Positions 20,642 to 33,661 of a stretch of DNA of 64,000 nt are shown piece after piece. The translations under genes were made by a program, and so were the position numbers. The number at the start of each line of letters is the position of its first letter. Within the stretch, counting starts at the first letter, position 1. The stretch spans positions 70,048,757 to 70,112,756 of the forward strand of contig CM077165.1 in the NCBI GenBank assembly GCA_039583875.1. Reading direction: 5' to 3'. The notes beneath the pieces were generated by a model. The model ran no database searches and had not been told where the DNA came from. It saw only the letters and a list, made by a program, of their open reading frames with translations. This stretch comes from Platanthera guangdongensis. Its lineage: Eukaryota > Streptophyta > Magnoliopsida > Asparagales > Orchidaceae.

Positions 20642-23560
20642 TTATTCTTTCCCATGATTAGACCATAGCACCTTTACCAAAGGAACACTCTTGCGATGAA
20701 AGTTCCTTGTCTTGGTGTCCACTATCCGCACCGGCTCTAGTCGCACAGATCTATCAGTTGCTACTACTCCATCAGTGGTGGGGATATGTTGATCGGTACG
20801 CAACAGTGCCTTCCGAAGTGATGACACATGGAATACGTCATGAAGATTCTCCAGCTCTGGCGGTAACCCAAACGATAGGCCAAAGGGCCAATCCTTTCCA
20901 ATATAGTATAAGGCCCAACGTACCAAGGGCTGAGCTTATTCACACCATGTACCCGTGACACTCCATGCATCAGTCGTATCTTCAGGAACACTTTGTCACC
21001 CACTTGGAACTCTACCATCTGATGCTTTGCATTATAATATTTATCCTGCCGACTTTTGCCTCAAGCATGTGGTCTCGTATTAGTCTAACAATAGTATCAG
21101 TAACATCGATGTACTTAATTCCTAAAAACTTCGGGACTTCATCTTGCACCCATGACAAGGGGTTCTACACCTTCTTCCGTAAAGGTCTTCATGGGGGTGT
21201 CATCCCGATACTAGCCTGGTGACTGTTGTTATATGAAAATTCTACTAGGGGTAAGAGCCTTTCCCATGTCTCTCCTCTATCCAGCACACACAACCTCAAT
21301 ATATCTTCTAAGATTCTGATGGTCCTCTCAGACTTCCCGTCCGTCTGAGGATGAAACGATGTGCTAAAAGTAAGGTGTGATCTCAAATACGCCTGTACCG
21401 CCTTCCATTATCCAGAGGTGAAACGACCATCCCGGTCAAAAATGATTGTCTTTGGCACAACATGGTACCGGACAAACTGCTCTGCAAAGAGGCACGCCAA
21501 GACATCCACATGTTCCTCTTTCTTCATAGGAATAAACCTAGCTACCTTTGTCAAGTGATCAACGATTACCCAAACCGAATTATTCGCTGAGCGTGAGCGA
21601 GGCAAACCGTGGATGAACTCCATGGAGATATCCTCGAACTTCCACTCGGGGATGGGCAACGATTGTAATAATCCTCCAGGGCTCTTGTTTCCGCCTTCAC
21701 CCTTTGACAGACCTCGAAGTGTGTAACAAAATATCTGATGTCCCTCTTCATTCCCAACCAAAACTTGGACTTCCGCAAGTCGGCGTACATCTTGGCAATC
21801 CCAGGATGCACTGAATATTTAGAGCAATGTGCCTCTCTCAAGATATCTTCCTGAATTTTATCGCCTTTGGTAATGTAAAGCCGGCCACGGAGATGAACAA
21901 GGCCTTATTTTAGGGAATATTCATCAGTAGTCCCATCTTTAATTGACTTGAAAACCGGGGCCAGAGCAGCATCCTTTCCTTGCTCTACCCGAATTCGGTC
22001 CCGAATATCACAGACTATACCCTTCCAAGTACTTTGTATACCCTTTCGAGTGGTCTTTATATTCCAAGGTAATATTCATCTCTTCGAGCATCCGAGCTAA
22101 TTTCGTACTCATCAATCGGGATTCAGGGATCGATTCTGGTACCTTCCTGATCAAAGCATCAGTTACGAAATTTTCTTTTCTGGGGTGGTAGTTCAAGGTA
22201 AATTCATAATCACATAAAAATTCTAGCCACCTCCATTGTCTCAGGTTCAGTTCCTTCTGAGTATAAACGTACTTTAAATTCTTGTGGTATGAAAAGATTT
22301 CGCTGTAGATGCCGTATAGATGTGTCTCCAAACATTTGAGGCGAACACCACAGCTCCCAATTCTAAATTATTTACTGGATAGTTGACTTCATGCTTCTTC
22401 AGCTATCTCGAAGCATAAGTAATCACATGCCCATACTGCATCAGTATTAATCCAATCACTTGATACAATACGTCAGTGTAGACTTGAAATCCTTCCTTCC
22501 CTCATGGAAGGGCACGGATGGGCGCGGTAGTAAGTCTGTCCTTTAGTTCTTGGAATGCAGCTTCATACTGGCGTGTCCACTCGTATGGCACACATTTCTT
22601 TGTCAGAGTAGTAGGAGGAAGGGCAATCTTTGAGAATCCTTTCACAAACTTGCGATAACAGCCGGCTAGCCAAAGGAAACTCCGCACATCGGCCGCTGAC
22701 TTCAAGGGTGACCATTCCTTCACGGCACGCACTTTGGCCGGATCCACAGCTAGTCTAGCCCCACTGATCACATGGCCCAAGAAGATAACTTCTTGGAGCC
22801 AGAATTCGCACTTGCTGAACTTGGCAAACAAGGCATGCTCTTTTAGCTTCTTCAGCACCAAGGTCAGATGTTCGACATGCTCCTCCTCTGTCTTTGAGTA
22901 GACCAAAATGTCATCGATGAAGATGATGATGAAGATGTCTAGATAAGTCTCAAACACCGTGTTCATTAGACTCATGAAAGCTGAAGTGGCATTTATGAGC
23001 CCAACCTACATCTCGGTGAACTCATATAAGCCGTACCTTGAGCTAAAACTATTTTCTGAATGTCCTCCTCATGTATCCTCAATTTATAATACCCCGAGCA
23101 CAAATCCAACTTGGAGAACCAATGCGCTCCTACCAATTGATCGAATAACTCATCGATCCGGGGTAGCAGATAAGTGTTCCGCACCGTCAATCAATTGAGC
23201 TCCCGATAGTCTATACATAATTGTAAGGTCCCATCCTTCTTCTTAACGAACAGGACAGGGGCGCCCCAAGGTGATGAGCTGGGGAAAACAAATCCTGATT
23301 CCACCAATTCTTGCAGTTGAGCTCTAAACACTGCTAGTTCCTTTTGGGCCATTCGATAAGGGGTCCTTGAGACGGGCTTGTCACCCAGTAGTAGCTTAAT
23401 TTGAAAATCCACCTCTCTATGTGGGGGTAGTCCTGACAATTTCTCAAGAAATTCCTCGGGAAAATTCCGCACCACTCACACATCCTTCATATCTATTGTG
23501 ATCTCTTTCAATTCGAAGCATATCATGTAAACTTCATCCACCCTCATGTGGGCTTTCAAG
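20642..23560 (-). pseudogene. Gypsy D polyprotein: RT, RNase H, integrase, chromodomain
   Basis: Minus-strand pieces in order: RT (23475-22976; [49 protein letters not shown]), RT second half with [10 protein letters not shown] and [15 protein letters not shown] (22975-22502), RNase H end (22331-22008; NFVTDALIRKV), integrase finger and core (21841-21408; [27 protein letters not shown]), the Glu block FHPQTDGKSER and EFSYNNSHQASIGM (21386-21189), and chromodomain (21018-20642; RKSVPLVKVLWSNHG). At least six frameshifts or stops separate them. Dead and old. Confidence 0.87.
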
Positions 23561-23626
23561 GCCTAAATTGAAGCCAATAAAAAATATGGTGTGAATCTTA
23601 TACCTTGAAAAATGACTTCAGTGTTT

Positions 23627-23631
23627 CCATG
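23627..23631. repeat. Target-site duplication of Co-3 (CCATG), left copy
   Basis: CCATG here and at 27969-27973 flank the LTRs of the small copia exactly. With this placement the 5' LTR starts TTTTGGAA, its first TG changed to TT. Confidence 0.82.
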
Positions 23632-24928
23632 TTTTGGAACCCTAGTTCTGATTTGTGCAAGGATCACTATTAGGTTTGCTTAGATTGACCCAAAATATAT
23701 CGTCATGGGTCATAGGATTATTTCCAGATTTTTCTCACAAGGACTCTACAGAATTGCTGAAAGAATTCTGAGAAATGCAGTTAAGACAAAGTCAGAAAAT
23801 CAGTTCGACGATAGTCGAACTCAGTTCGACGAACGTCAAACTCAGGTCGACGAATTATGATTTCCTTCTCTGAACTCAGGTCGACGAACTCTGATCTCAA
23901 GCAAGAAGTTTAGCTCGACGAATTCCAGCAGAGCTCGACAAACTTAAAGCTCAGGTCGACGATCGCTAAACTCAAGACAGATTTCCAGCTCGACGAAATA
24001 GAAGCTGAGCTCGACGATCTGCGAACTCAGGTCGACGAATTTTGTGCAATCAGTTACAGTTGGCAGAATTAATTACAGCCAATGACCAGGCCTATTTATT
24101 TACAGTTGGCAGATCAACTCATAGAATTAATTACAGTCAATATGGAAATAGCCGTTCAAATGCTACATTAAACATGGGTTGTTTCAGAAGATTAATTCAG
24201 GAATAATTCCCACGGCATTTTCTATTCTCGGGAATGCTTTTGTCGTCTTCACGATTAATGAATCCAGTTGTTTGAATCAGATATAAGAGATTCACAGAAA
24301 TATACACACAGAAGATAGTGCACTGTAGGGTGTAGAGATACAGTGAAGGCTTTTCAGTTTACAGTGAAGGAGAAACTCTACATCAATATTTACATAGAGT
24401 TCTTTATCTGCACCAAGCTTCTCAAGAGACATACATTCATATCAGTCTAAGAAGCTTGTTGTAGACATCATCATTCTGAAGGCCTATCACCCTGAAGCAA
24501 AGCTCCTGAACCATTCAACATCTCAGGGGGGAGCTCTTTGCTAATATCAACATCCACTAAAGTCTTCTCAGTTGTATATTGAGAAAGAGAAGACAACATC
24601 ACTTCTTTCCCTTTCGTGTGTACAGGGTTATGACTCCCTTCAAAAGTTATTCCTGGTTGCAAGTCACCAGATCAAAAGACTTGAGGATTGGTTTTTGAGC
24701 ACCTGATCAAAAGCTCATTGGTGTCAGGCACCTGATCAAAACTCTGAGTGGATTCCTACCAGGGTGGTAGAAGAGTGGATGTACCCATGTTGGGGAACCA
24801 CTATAAAATTTTTGTGTCTTCTGGTTGCTTGCTTTCTTTATTTTCTTTTGTGTTTTGATCTTTTGCTTTTTATAGTAATACATATATCTCTAATTAGTGT
24901 AAGTTAAGATCTATCCCCCTAACTTTTA
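23632..24928 (+). repeat. Co-3 5' LTR (1297 bp)
   Basis: Aligns end to end with 26673-27968. U3 has the GTTCGACGATAGTCGAAC / GGTCGACGAA palindrome array (23800-24045), a TATAAGAG box at 24282-24289, and a hairpin array at 24661-24745: stems AAGTC/GACTT (24661, 24678) and TGAGC/GCTCA (24696, 24713) around a nearly constant loop ACCTGATCAAAA. Confidence 0.85.
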
Positions 24929-24930
24929 AT

Positions 24931-24940
24931 TGGTATTAGA
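24931..24940 (+). other. Co-3 primer-binding site
   Basis: TGGTATTAGAGCAGG, one change from the initiator tRNA-Met complement TGGTATCAGAGC, two bases after the LTR end. Confidence 0.78.
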
Positions 24941-25017
24941 GCAGGTTTTCTTGGTTGTACAGGCTAACAACTGAACCAAAACGATCTGATAAATCTTATA
25001 CATCTATAGAGTTTATC

Positions 25018-26277
25018 ATGGCACAAAATGAAGAGTTTTCAAGCACCAGACTACCTATGTGCAATCTAAATAAGCTTGCATCATGGAAGACAAGGATTAG
25101 GTTTTATATGAACTCCATTGATGAAAGCATTTTCAACTCCATCTTGTCAGGTCCAGCTCCACCTCAGGAAACAAAAAGTCCCAATGTTGTTCCATCATCT
25201 CAATGGACAGCTGCCCAGAAAAGACTAAAGCTTGATGATGCACAAGCATTGAACATTCTTGCACAATCAATGTCTGATGACATTTTTCAAGAAGTTGCTG
25301 AATGTTCATCTGCAAAAGACATGTGGGACTCCCTCATGGCAATAGCTGCTGGATCAGCTCAAAAAAGAATAATTGATGCTAAAATCTGGAGTGACTCTGA
25401 AGCTTCATCCTGCACAACTGAAGATGAAGAAGAGTCAAGAGCAAGAGAGTTCTGCTTAATGGCAACAAATGCCTCTTGCAGTAACCTTGATGAAGAATCA
25501 GACTCTGATAAAGAATCAGAATGTGAATCAGAAGATCAGTTAATCTCTACCCTTGATTTTTCATCAGAAGAATTTAAAATTGAGCTTAAATTATTATATA
25601 AAGACTTGATTCAATCTGAAAAATAAATAAAACTTCTCAGAGAGAAATTAAATACTGTGTCTTCTGAAAATATAAAACTTAAAGAAGATTTAATGAATAC
25701 CCTTGCACAAATAAGTCATCTAGAATCAATTAAAGGAAAAGATAAGTTAAAGAACATTGAAAACTTACTGAGGAATTACAAAAGAATAAATCAAATCAGT
25801 TTAAAAATCTTCAGAAATTTTTTGTTCAAAATAATTCGTCGAACCGCTCGACGAAAACAACATCATTCGTCGAACAAAGCTCGACAAACTATGAACATAG
25901 ATTTCAATCTTAACTGATCTGAAATCTATGCTCGACGAAATAGATATAATTCGTCGAACAGAGGTCGACAAAAATGGAACAGAGAAAACAATTTCCACTG
26001 TTCTCTGGACAGAGATCGACGATCTCAATACCATTCGTCGAACTCAGGTCGACGAAATTACTTTAATTCATCGAACTCAAGATATCAGAATAGAAATATT
26101 TATTCCTTTCAAAATTATAATCATGCTCAAAATGTTAAAAATCCTTTTACTGAATGGATAATCCCTCCTAGAAAATATCATCCACTTGGTTATCATAATC
26201 AACCTGAATGTTCTTTTATTTCTAATTATTATAAAAAAGAAGCAGGACCTACGGTAATCTGGTTCCAGAATTTCTAA
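25018..26277 (+). pseudogene. Co-3 Gag-derived ORF with internal deletion
   Basis: ATG at 25018. The N-terminal copia gag domain (MAQNEEFSSTRLPMCNLNKL, then ASWKTRIRFYMNSIDE) parallels Co-2 gag. At about residue 120 of the reading frame it jumps (SAQKRIIDAK, then WSDSEASS) straight into the acidic Ser/Glu segment. The middle capsid region and the CCHC knuckle present in Co-2 (34094-34675) are therefore missing. The stop TAA at 25624-25626 is followed by the same frame (coiled-coil stretch) to 25917, then a shifted frame with TCGACGAA-encoded repeats. It ends near 26277. Either a degenerate gag or a non-autonomous element lacking nucleocapsid function. Confidence 0.75.
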
Positions 26278-26672
26278 CCTCTCTTTTCAGGAAAAGACCT
26301 ATCTTACCAAAGAGGAACTTTGGTATTTGATAGTAATCAAAAGCTATAATCTCAGCCAATACAGAGGATACATCAGTGGCTGTATAGTGAGAAATTGTTT
26401 GGAAGACTACAGCAGTAGATATAGACTGCTTATAATTTCTTCTCAGATTTGGGCAAGGAATTTGGGCAAGGAAAAGTAAATATGGGAGATTGTTTGTTTT
26501 ATAAAGAGGAAACTACTTTGAAGGATGCAGCAATATCTTTATTTTATTTAATTTATTTCTCAAAGCACCCTTGTACATCTGCTGAAAAATTTTATAAATC
26601 AGGCAGATTGTTTTTGCTTTGTATTATCTTTGTTTTTATGTAAATAGTGACCTCACCCAAATAGGGGGAGAT
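26278..26672 (+). other. Co-3 non-coding tail and polypurine tract
   Basis: No pol similarity beyond a few bases is seen. It ends in CCTCACCCAAATAGGGGGAGAT, a purine tract at 26663-26672 shared in form with Co-2 (42613-42622). Confidence 0.7.
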
Positions 26673-27968
26673 TGTTGGAAAACCTAGTTCTGATTTGGGC
26701 AAAGATCACTATTAGGTTTGCTTAGATTGACCCAAAATATATAGTCAAGGGTCATAGGTTTATTTCCAAATTTGCCTCAGAATGACTCTATAGAATTGCT
26801 GAAAGAATTCTGAGAAATGCAGTTAAGACAAAGTCAGAAAATCAGTTCGACGATAGTCGAACTGAGTTTGACGATAGTCGAACTGAGTTCGACGAACGTC
26901 GAACTCAGGTCAACGAATTATGAGTTCCTTCTCTGAACTCAGGTCGACGAACTCTGATCTCAAGCAAGAAGTTTAGCTCGATGAATTCCAGCAGAGCTCG
27001 ACGAACTCAGAGCTCAGGTCGAAGATCGCTAAACTCAAGACAGATTCCCAGCTCGACGAAATAGAAGCTGAGCTCGACGATCTGCGAGCTCAGGTCGACG
27101 AATTCTGTGCAATCAGTTACAGTTGGCAGAACTAATTACAGTCAATGACCAGACCTATTTATTTACATTTGGCAGATCAACTCAAAGAATTAATTACATT
27201 CAATATCGAAATAGCCATTCAAATGCTACATTAAACATGGGCAGTTTCAGAAGATTATTTCAGGATTAATTCACAAGGCATTTTCTATTCTCGGGAATGC
27301 TTCTGCCATCTTCAAGATTAATGAATCCAGTTGTTTGAATCAGATATAAGAGATTCACAGAAATATACAAATAAAAGATAGAGCATTGTAGGGTGTAGAG
27401 ATACAGTGAAGGAGAATCTCTACATCAACATTTACACAGAGTCCTTCATCTGCTCCAAGCTTCTCAAGAGACATACATTCATATCAGTCTAAGAAGCTTG
27501 CTGGAGACATCATCATTCTAAAGGTCTATCACCCTGAAGCAAAGCTCCTGAACCATTCAGCATCTCAGGGGAAGCTCTTTGCTAATATCAACATCCACTA
27601 AAGTCTTCTCAGTTATATATTGAGAAAGAGAAGACAACATCACTTCTTTCCCTTTCTTGTGTATAGGGTTATGACTCCCTTCAAAAGTTATTCCTGGTTG
27701 CAAGTCACCTGATCAAAAGACTTGAGGATTAGTTTTTGAGCACCTGATCAAAAGCTCATTGTTGTCAAACACCTGATCAAAACTCTGAGTCAATTTCTAC
27801 CAGGGTGGTAGAAGAGTGGATGTACCCAGGTTGGGGAACCACTATAAAATCCTTGTGTCTTCTGGTTGCTTGCTTTTTTTTATTCTTTTGTGTTGTGATC
27901 TTCTGCTTTTTATAGTTATACATATATCTCTAATTAGTGCAAGTTAAGATCTATCCCCCTAACTTTCA
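26673..27968 (+). repeat. Co-3 3' LTR (1296 bp)
   Basis: Starts TGTTGGAAAACC and ends CTTTCA. It carries the same TCGACGAA array (26845-27105) and hairpin array (27700-27790) as the 5' LTR, followed by CCATG. Confidence 0.87.
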
Positions 27969-27973
27969 CCATG

Positions 27974-28330
27974 TCTCAAGTAACTTCGCTTCTCCGAGCC
28001 ATCAATTCCTATGTAATGCCAATCCAACCACGCCATGCCCAAAATGAGGTCGAATTCTGGCATCCTCAAAACTGTGGTAGGGGTATCAAAGGTCTTTCCT
28101 CCAAGGAGTATCTCCAATTCGCACTTGGCAGTTGCGGTCATCTCAGAGCCATCTGGGAGGCATACTCTTCAAGCAATACTAGTGAAATATTGCACTCCTT
28201 CTAGGTCTTTTATGTAGTCCTCCGACACAAACGAGTGTGTGGCACTGGTATCGAATAACGTATAGGTCGGTTTCCCACCAACCATCATGATGCCTAGGTA
28301 CCAATAGCAAATACTCAAATCTAGATTTCT
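27974..28330 (-). pseudogene. Gypsy D protease remnant
   Basis: On the minus strand an aspartic protease segment with the active-site block FDTSATHSFVSE (about 28250-28215), the usual DTGA here reading DTSA, then a beta-strand region ending PEFDLILGMAWLDWHYIGID (28141-27959). Frame breaks separate the parts. It continues the polyprotein that Co-3 splits. Confidence 0.75.
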
Positions 28331-28349
28331 AGTGTATCTTGGCAACTTA

Positions 28350-29549
28350 AGGTGAATACTGAAAATCTGTTAATTAACTGCAACATACCTGCAATCACCT
28401 CCTGATGGTTCCGCTCTTCATCATGTCCAACGTGAATACCTGATCCCAAGTAAGTCTAGGGTTTCCTCCTCGTAGTCCTCGTCCTCGACCACACATATGT
28501 CCCCATCCTCATGGAGTTGTCAGAGGGAGAGTAGGAGGAGCATTCCCAACTAGTTGCGGGCAGTGACATCGGATGTGGCCCGGTTGGTTGCATTGGAAGC
28601 GTACTCGCTCATACTGGCCTTCAGGTTATTGGAACTGTTGGGGTTATGGAGGTAGAGGCAATGCTGGCGGCTGTGGAACCGGGCGCTCCATTCTAAAATT
28701 CCAGTTGAAATACACGCCACCTCTTTGGTATCCTCTTCCACCTCTATTGTCATGCCTCATTCTGTTAGTAGGGCTAGCTTCCATCACACCCTCATCGGGT
28801 CTCTTACCATGTCCTAAGTGGTCTGCCTCTAGCCTCTTTGCAATGTCAATTATCTCTGCTAAGCTGGAGTCTGCTATAAATAAAAGTGCTTGCCTCCGGG
28901 GGTCCCGCATGCCTTTGTACAACCGTTTAGCGTATCCTCTGTCATCCAACTCATAGGAGTCTGCAAATCTAGCTAGATGCTAAAACTCTCGTTGGTACTC
29001 TGTCACTGACTTGGATCCCTGCTTCAGCTGCAGGAATTTTTCTTCAAGTTCATCTCGAGCTATAGAAGGGATAAAGTGCTCTAAGAAAACTTCAGAAAAC
29101 TCGCTCTAACTAATATCCGTGTAGACTCATCCTTGAAAGGTGGATCCCATGAGAGACTTCCACCACATTTTTGCATGCAGTTCCAGAAGTGAGACTACCA
29201 GGGTTACAGCAATATTGTTCGGACATCTAATTCCCGCCATTAGCTATTGCACGGTGTCAAGCCATTCCTCCGTACCCACTGCAAACTCTATCCCAAGATA
29301 CGCAGGAGGGGAGATAGCTCAGAAAGTGCTCAACCAATAAGAGCCCGGTGCTTGTTGTTATACAGGGTCTTGTTGGGACCTAAAGGCATCCAAGATAGCT
29401 GTGAGCATCTACCCTAGCTCCGATTGCTGAAACTGTGTGGGTACGGACGAGGCAGGAGTTCCCTCCACTGGCTCAATGTGCACTGAGATCTACACATTAG
29501 GTAAAAGCCTAAGGTCAGGTTGGCTAATCTTAAGGTCAAAGTTGGACAT
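28350..29549 (-). pseudogene. Gypsy D Gag remnant
   Basis: Minus-strand pieces: a start near 29549 (SNFDLKISQPDL), the gag domain (DRGYAKRLYKGMRDPRRQALL, 28949-28875), a Gly/Arg-rich linker, and a degraded zinc knuckle (FQCNQPGHIRCHC near 28590, whose first Cys is not preserved). Several shifts and stops. Confidence 0.7.
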
Positions 29550-31615
29550 AATTTGTGTGAATTACATATGGGCACACCACTACTTCCGTTAAGTCAGTTT
29601 GTCCCCAAACTAACAAATCAAATGGGGGTGTTCCATTTTTGAATGACTTCCTTAGTTCAGGATCGTAGAAAGCTGATTTCATTTGGAAGACACCCCCCCC
29701 CCACTCCCGGAACACAAAACACGGCACGACGGGAGTCTTATGCCCAAAAACAGCCTCCTTGTGGTAGCGTTAGCACACAGGCTAACCTGTACTACAAGAC
29801 GCCTATTTTGCCGACTATAATCAATATCAAACGTTGCAAACCCAACCAAGAATATAAAACCGAAGTCAAATCCACACATAACTAAAATAGTTCAAAAGTA
29901 CATTAAATAAAAGAAGCATCAACAAGCTTCTATAATATCAGAGTACGTGTATAAAACGATTCTCACTAACTCACATTAGTCACTGATGGTAGCGATGATA
30001 CCGTCCCTTCATGGCATGTCGTCCTAGCCTAGCTATCCTGCTGCATAACCTGTTGCTACTCTGTCTGCGAGGTTCCCTCCTAAAAAGTAAGACATAGCAA
30101 CAGTTAGTCATAAAGACTAAGTGGTTTCACATCCGCTCCCCCGGCGACTCCTCGGCACTGGGCAGAGAAAAAGGACAAGTGCAATATATATAAAAGAGTA
30201 GTAGTACAAACAGGTGGAAAAAGAGTGAGAAATATCAATGTATATCAGCAGTATAATGAACGAGTAAGCAATCTACTCTAGCAGTTCTACCATCTAATAT
30301 AAAACTATAATAGAAAGTAACTCAACTTATATGAATGCCCATATAGACATATAAGTTAAGGATCGGTCAGCAGTAAAGTAACTCATCATATATGAGTGCC
30401 CATACAAACTTATACGATGGGGATCTTGTGTATGTAATGTAATGTAATGACATGAATGCAATGCAATGACTCTCCCATGATCACGCACAAACAACTGCTA
30501 TGTCGACACAGACTTGTAGTTCCCACTTTTCGAGCAGGTAGCAAACTTCTCAGGCGTCAACCGTCATGGCCAGGCAGTGACAGTGGAGCGGGCTTTTCCA
30601 CTACTAGGCGGGCATCCACAATACTAAGCCTAGGCCTCTGTAAGCCTCAACGCTAAGAACATAACAATGGTGCTCACATGTGTACTACGGCTCAGAAGGT
30701 GTCTCGGGTAGATGTGTACCAAGAGCCCAGCCCAACTGGTCTATCTTCGTGGCACGGTAGGTGCCTCTATAAATAAATCACCAAAGGACCAAGGCTAACC
30801 GTCTACTAGCACCGAGGGTGCCTCGGGAAGTAGGCACCGAGGACCAAAGCCCAATCGTGCAAGTCTAAATATAAACTCCCGTCGGTGTGACGACTAGCGA
30901 GCACGTGGACCTGCAACATTATCCTTAACCCAGGATTACGACATCGTGTGTCGACTCACACCGCATATAATTTCACATCATCGTGGCACGGAAGGTGCCT
31001 CTAAGGACAAACCACCAGAGGACCAAGGCCAACCATCCACATATGTCTCTTTTCATCATTACCAACCGAGTGCGGTAAAACACCCGCACTTACACCCTTT
31101 CACAATCTAGTGCCCCAAGGAGCTTAAGGGTTCATTATCAACATAATGGTAATTCACATATTCATCAACCATTTGATTAACATAATTACATACAGACTAT
31201 GGTCACATAACTTTAACATCAACTGGTTACAATCTTTTTACCAAGTTCAAACCATTCGTGCACATGTGAATCTATCAATAAAAAACCAACAACCATTTGT
31301 TCATAGCAATCACTACCAACTATGTACAGTAACTTCTTGCCAGCCTCATCATTATTCAATGTATTACCATTGTCAAGTACATCGTTATTGATTCACATGT
31401 TTAAACCATTCCTATCATCCCAACTCATCAACCCAATCGTTCACCACACCATTTGTTCGTTAAGGATCTAACCAACAATTGCCATTAACAATGTTTAATC
31501 ATAATTACTTATAGACTAAATTTACCAAGATGTTAACGTTGTTGTACTATAGTTTCTTCCAACCAAATTCAAGGCGATTCAACAAAAACCCGAGAATCAC
31601 TGTGCAGGAAGACTA
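29550..31615 (-). repeat. Gypsy D leader and 3' portion of its 5' LTR
   Basis: No coding similarity. It contains small hairpins such as GGCAC/GTGCC (near 30750 and 30985) and GCACC/GGTGC (near 30810) joined by AAGGACCAAGGC-type linkers. The sequence continues on the far side of Co-2 at 44660 (GACTA duplicated). I could not place the LTR end or a PBS; none of the usual tRNA-Met words is intact here. Confidence 0.55.
31611..31615. repeat. Target-site duplication of Co-2 (GACTA), left copy
   Basis: GACTA here and at 44660-44664 flank the two LTRs exactly. Confidence 0.9.
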
Positions 31616-33649
31616 TGTTGGATCCCTAGTAAGATTTGGGCTAGGTTCACTAAGTTAGGATCATAAGACTCATAATGTATAGCCAGGGTCATAGTTGTGT
31701 CATAGAGTCTAGGCCAAGTCCTTAGAGTCAACATCACATGGAACAGCTATCAACAAGACTGCCAGAGACTCAAGACTTAGAAGATTTCAAGACTCTGTAA
31801 AGTGAGTTCGACGTTCGTCGAACTCAGGTCGACGATTGTCGTGCTCGGTTCAACGATCTCAGAGTTAATTCTCTGAGCTGAGCTCGATGAACTACATTCT
31901 CTGATCGACGAAAACTTGGATTACAACAACACTTCAAGTTCAGGAAAGATCAAGATATCCCAAGTCCTTAGAATCAGACTTTGGTTGACGAACTTTATTC
32001 TTTGGTCGACGAATCTTTGGACTACTACAGCATTCTATCAAGACTATGTTCTCTAGTCTCAGGTCGACGAACTTAGTTCTCTGCCCGATGAATTCTAGAT
32101 TATCTACTTCAACAACTTAGAACCAGAAGACTTGTGTCGACACTCAGAGTATATGTCGACACCAACTGAGTCAATACTAGAAGCACTTGTGTCGACACAC
32201 AAATCAACAGTCGACATTTTGGAAAGGTTGTGTCGACACCACACAGAAGACTTGTGTCGACACACAGATCATCAGTCGACACTTTGGAAAGGTTGTGTCG
32301 ACACCACACAGAAGACTTGTGTCAACACACAGGATATCAGTCGACACAACCTGTGTCGACACCAGGAGTAATTGTGTCGACACACAGAATATTTGACAAC
32401 TCCAAAAACTCAGCTCGACGAAATCAAATCTTAGGTCGACGAATTCTGGAGACTTTAACTTTAATTTCAGATACTACTGTGAATATTCTAAGTCCAGAAT
32501 AGTTGTTGAACTCCAGTCGACGAACACAGTTATCAGCTCGACGAATTTTGTCATCAGTTCGACGATTGCAGACTTAGCATTTATTCCTTCTGTCCTTAGT
32601 CTATGGCAATAATTTCTGAATGATTAATGATAAAATATTCTCGGAATATTATCGTTGGATGGTACATTAATCACGGCTTTCATCAGAATTATTGTTTTCC
32701 ATTTTTCCTAGGGACAGTTGGGGAAAGAAATCAATGAAGTTTATTTTCAAGGACCGCCGACATTAATTGCGGCAGAAAGATTCAAATTTTGAAAGGAAAT
32801 TCCCTCAGGAAATATAAAATAGATTTTTCTCTCTTTCCTGACAGCAAGCAAGTAAGAACAATCAGAGTACCAGAGCAATAACAGAGACACAGCATATACA
32901 GACACAGAGATTTTTCAGTCAGTTTGTCTTCAACAGCTTATCTGCTCCTTTCACAAAAGCTCTGATACAAAAAGAAGATCTGCTCTTAGAAGAAGAAGAA
33001 CAATCATTCAAAATCAAGAGTCTTCTTACTTCAACACTCCAGGACTTCCAAGGACAACAACTATCAAATCTGTCAAGAAGATCCTGCAGATAAAGGCTAA
33101 AAGCTTGAAGGTCTATCACCCTGCAGCAAGGCTTCCATATTTCCCTGAACCATTCAATATCTCAGGGGGAGCCATTTGCTATCATCAATAATCCACAAGT
33201 CTTCTCTCTGATTGTTGACAGAGAAGACATAATCAACTATCTCACCCCCACTGTGTAAAGGGTTGTCATCTCCCTTCAAAAGTGATTCCTGGTTACAAGT
33301 CACCTAATCAGAAGACTTGGGGATTTGGTTTTTGAGCACCTGATCAAAAGCTCATTGGTGTTAGGCACTTGATTAAAAACCTAAGTAGATTCCTACCAGG
33401 GTGGTAGAAGAGTGGATGTACCAAGGTTGGGGAACCACTATAAATTTCATGCGTCATCTAGTTGCTGTCTTTCTTTTGTTTTCTTATTGTGGCTGTGCTA
33501 GTTAGTTTCTGTGCTTTTATATTTTGATTTATTTACTACTGCACTTAGACTAATCTGCATTATCCAGTAGAAAATTTTATAAAACTCTGAATACTCTATT
33601 CATCCCCCCCCCCCCTCTAGAGTATTCCTGATCTAACTGCTCACTTTCA
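31616..33649 (+). repeat. Co-2 5' LTR (2034 bp)
   Basis: TGTTGGATCC start, CTTTCA end. U3 has TCGACGAA words (31805-32100, 32405-32570) and a cluster of the 12-bp palindrome TGTGTCGACACA and variants (32131-32390). TATAAAAT is at 32813-32820. The hairpin array is at 33297-33384: AAGTC/GACTT, TGAGC/GCTCA and TTAGG/CCTAA around an ACCTGATCAAAA-type loop. A poly-C run (33604-33615) near the end is flanked by AATACTCT and AGAGTATT. Confidence 0.9.
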
Positions 33650-33651
33650 AT

Positions 33652-33661
33652 TGGTATCAGA
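33652..33661 (+). other. Co-2 primer-binding site
   Basis: TGGTATCAGAGCGGGTTCC, two bases after the LTR end, is complementary to the initiator tRNA-Met 3' end. Confidence 0.88.

Larger units (their letters stand above)
23632..27968 (+). mobile_element. Co-3: small gag-only copia element (4.3 kb)
   Basis: Two LTRs (23632-24928 and 26673-27968), a tRNA-Met-like PBS at 24931, one gag-derived reading frame, and a polypurine tract (26663-26672), with a perfect target duplication CCATG. No RT, integrase or RNase H is present. Gag and LTR words relate it to Co-2, which could supply proteins in trans (inference). It interrupts gypsy D between protease and RT. Confidence 0.85.

Noticed and set aside
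29500..31615. Placing the PBS and LTR end of gypsy D
   Set aside because: No intact tRNA-Met complement or clear LTR edge could be found; the second LTR is cut by copia X, so no comparison is available.
32131..32390. SalI-type cloning-linker contamination (GTCGAC repeats)
   Set aside because: The words occur at matching positions in both LTRs with different point changes, so they are old genomic sequence.
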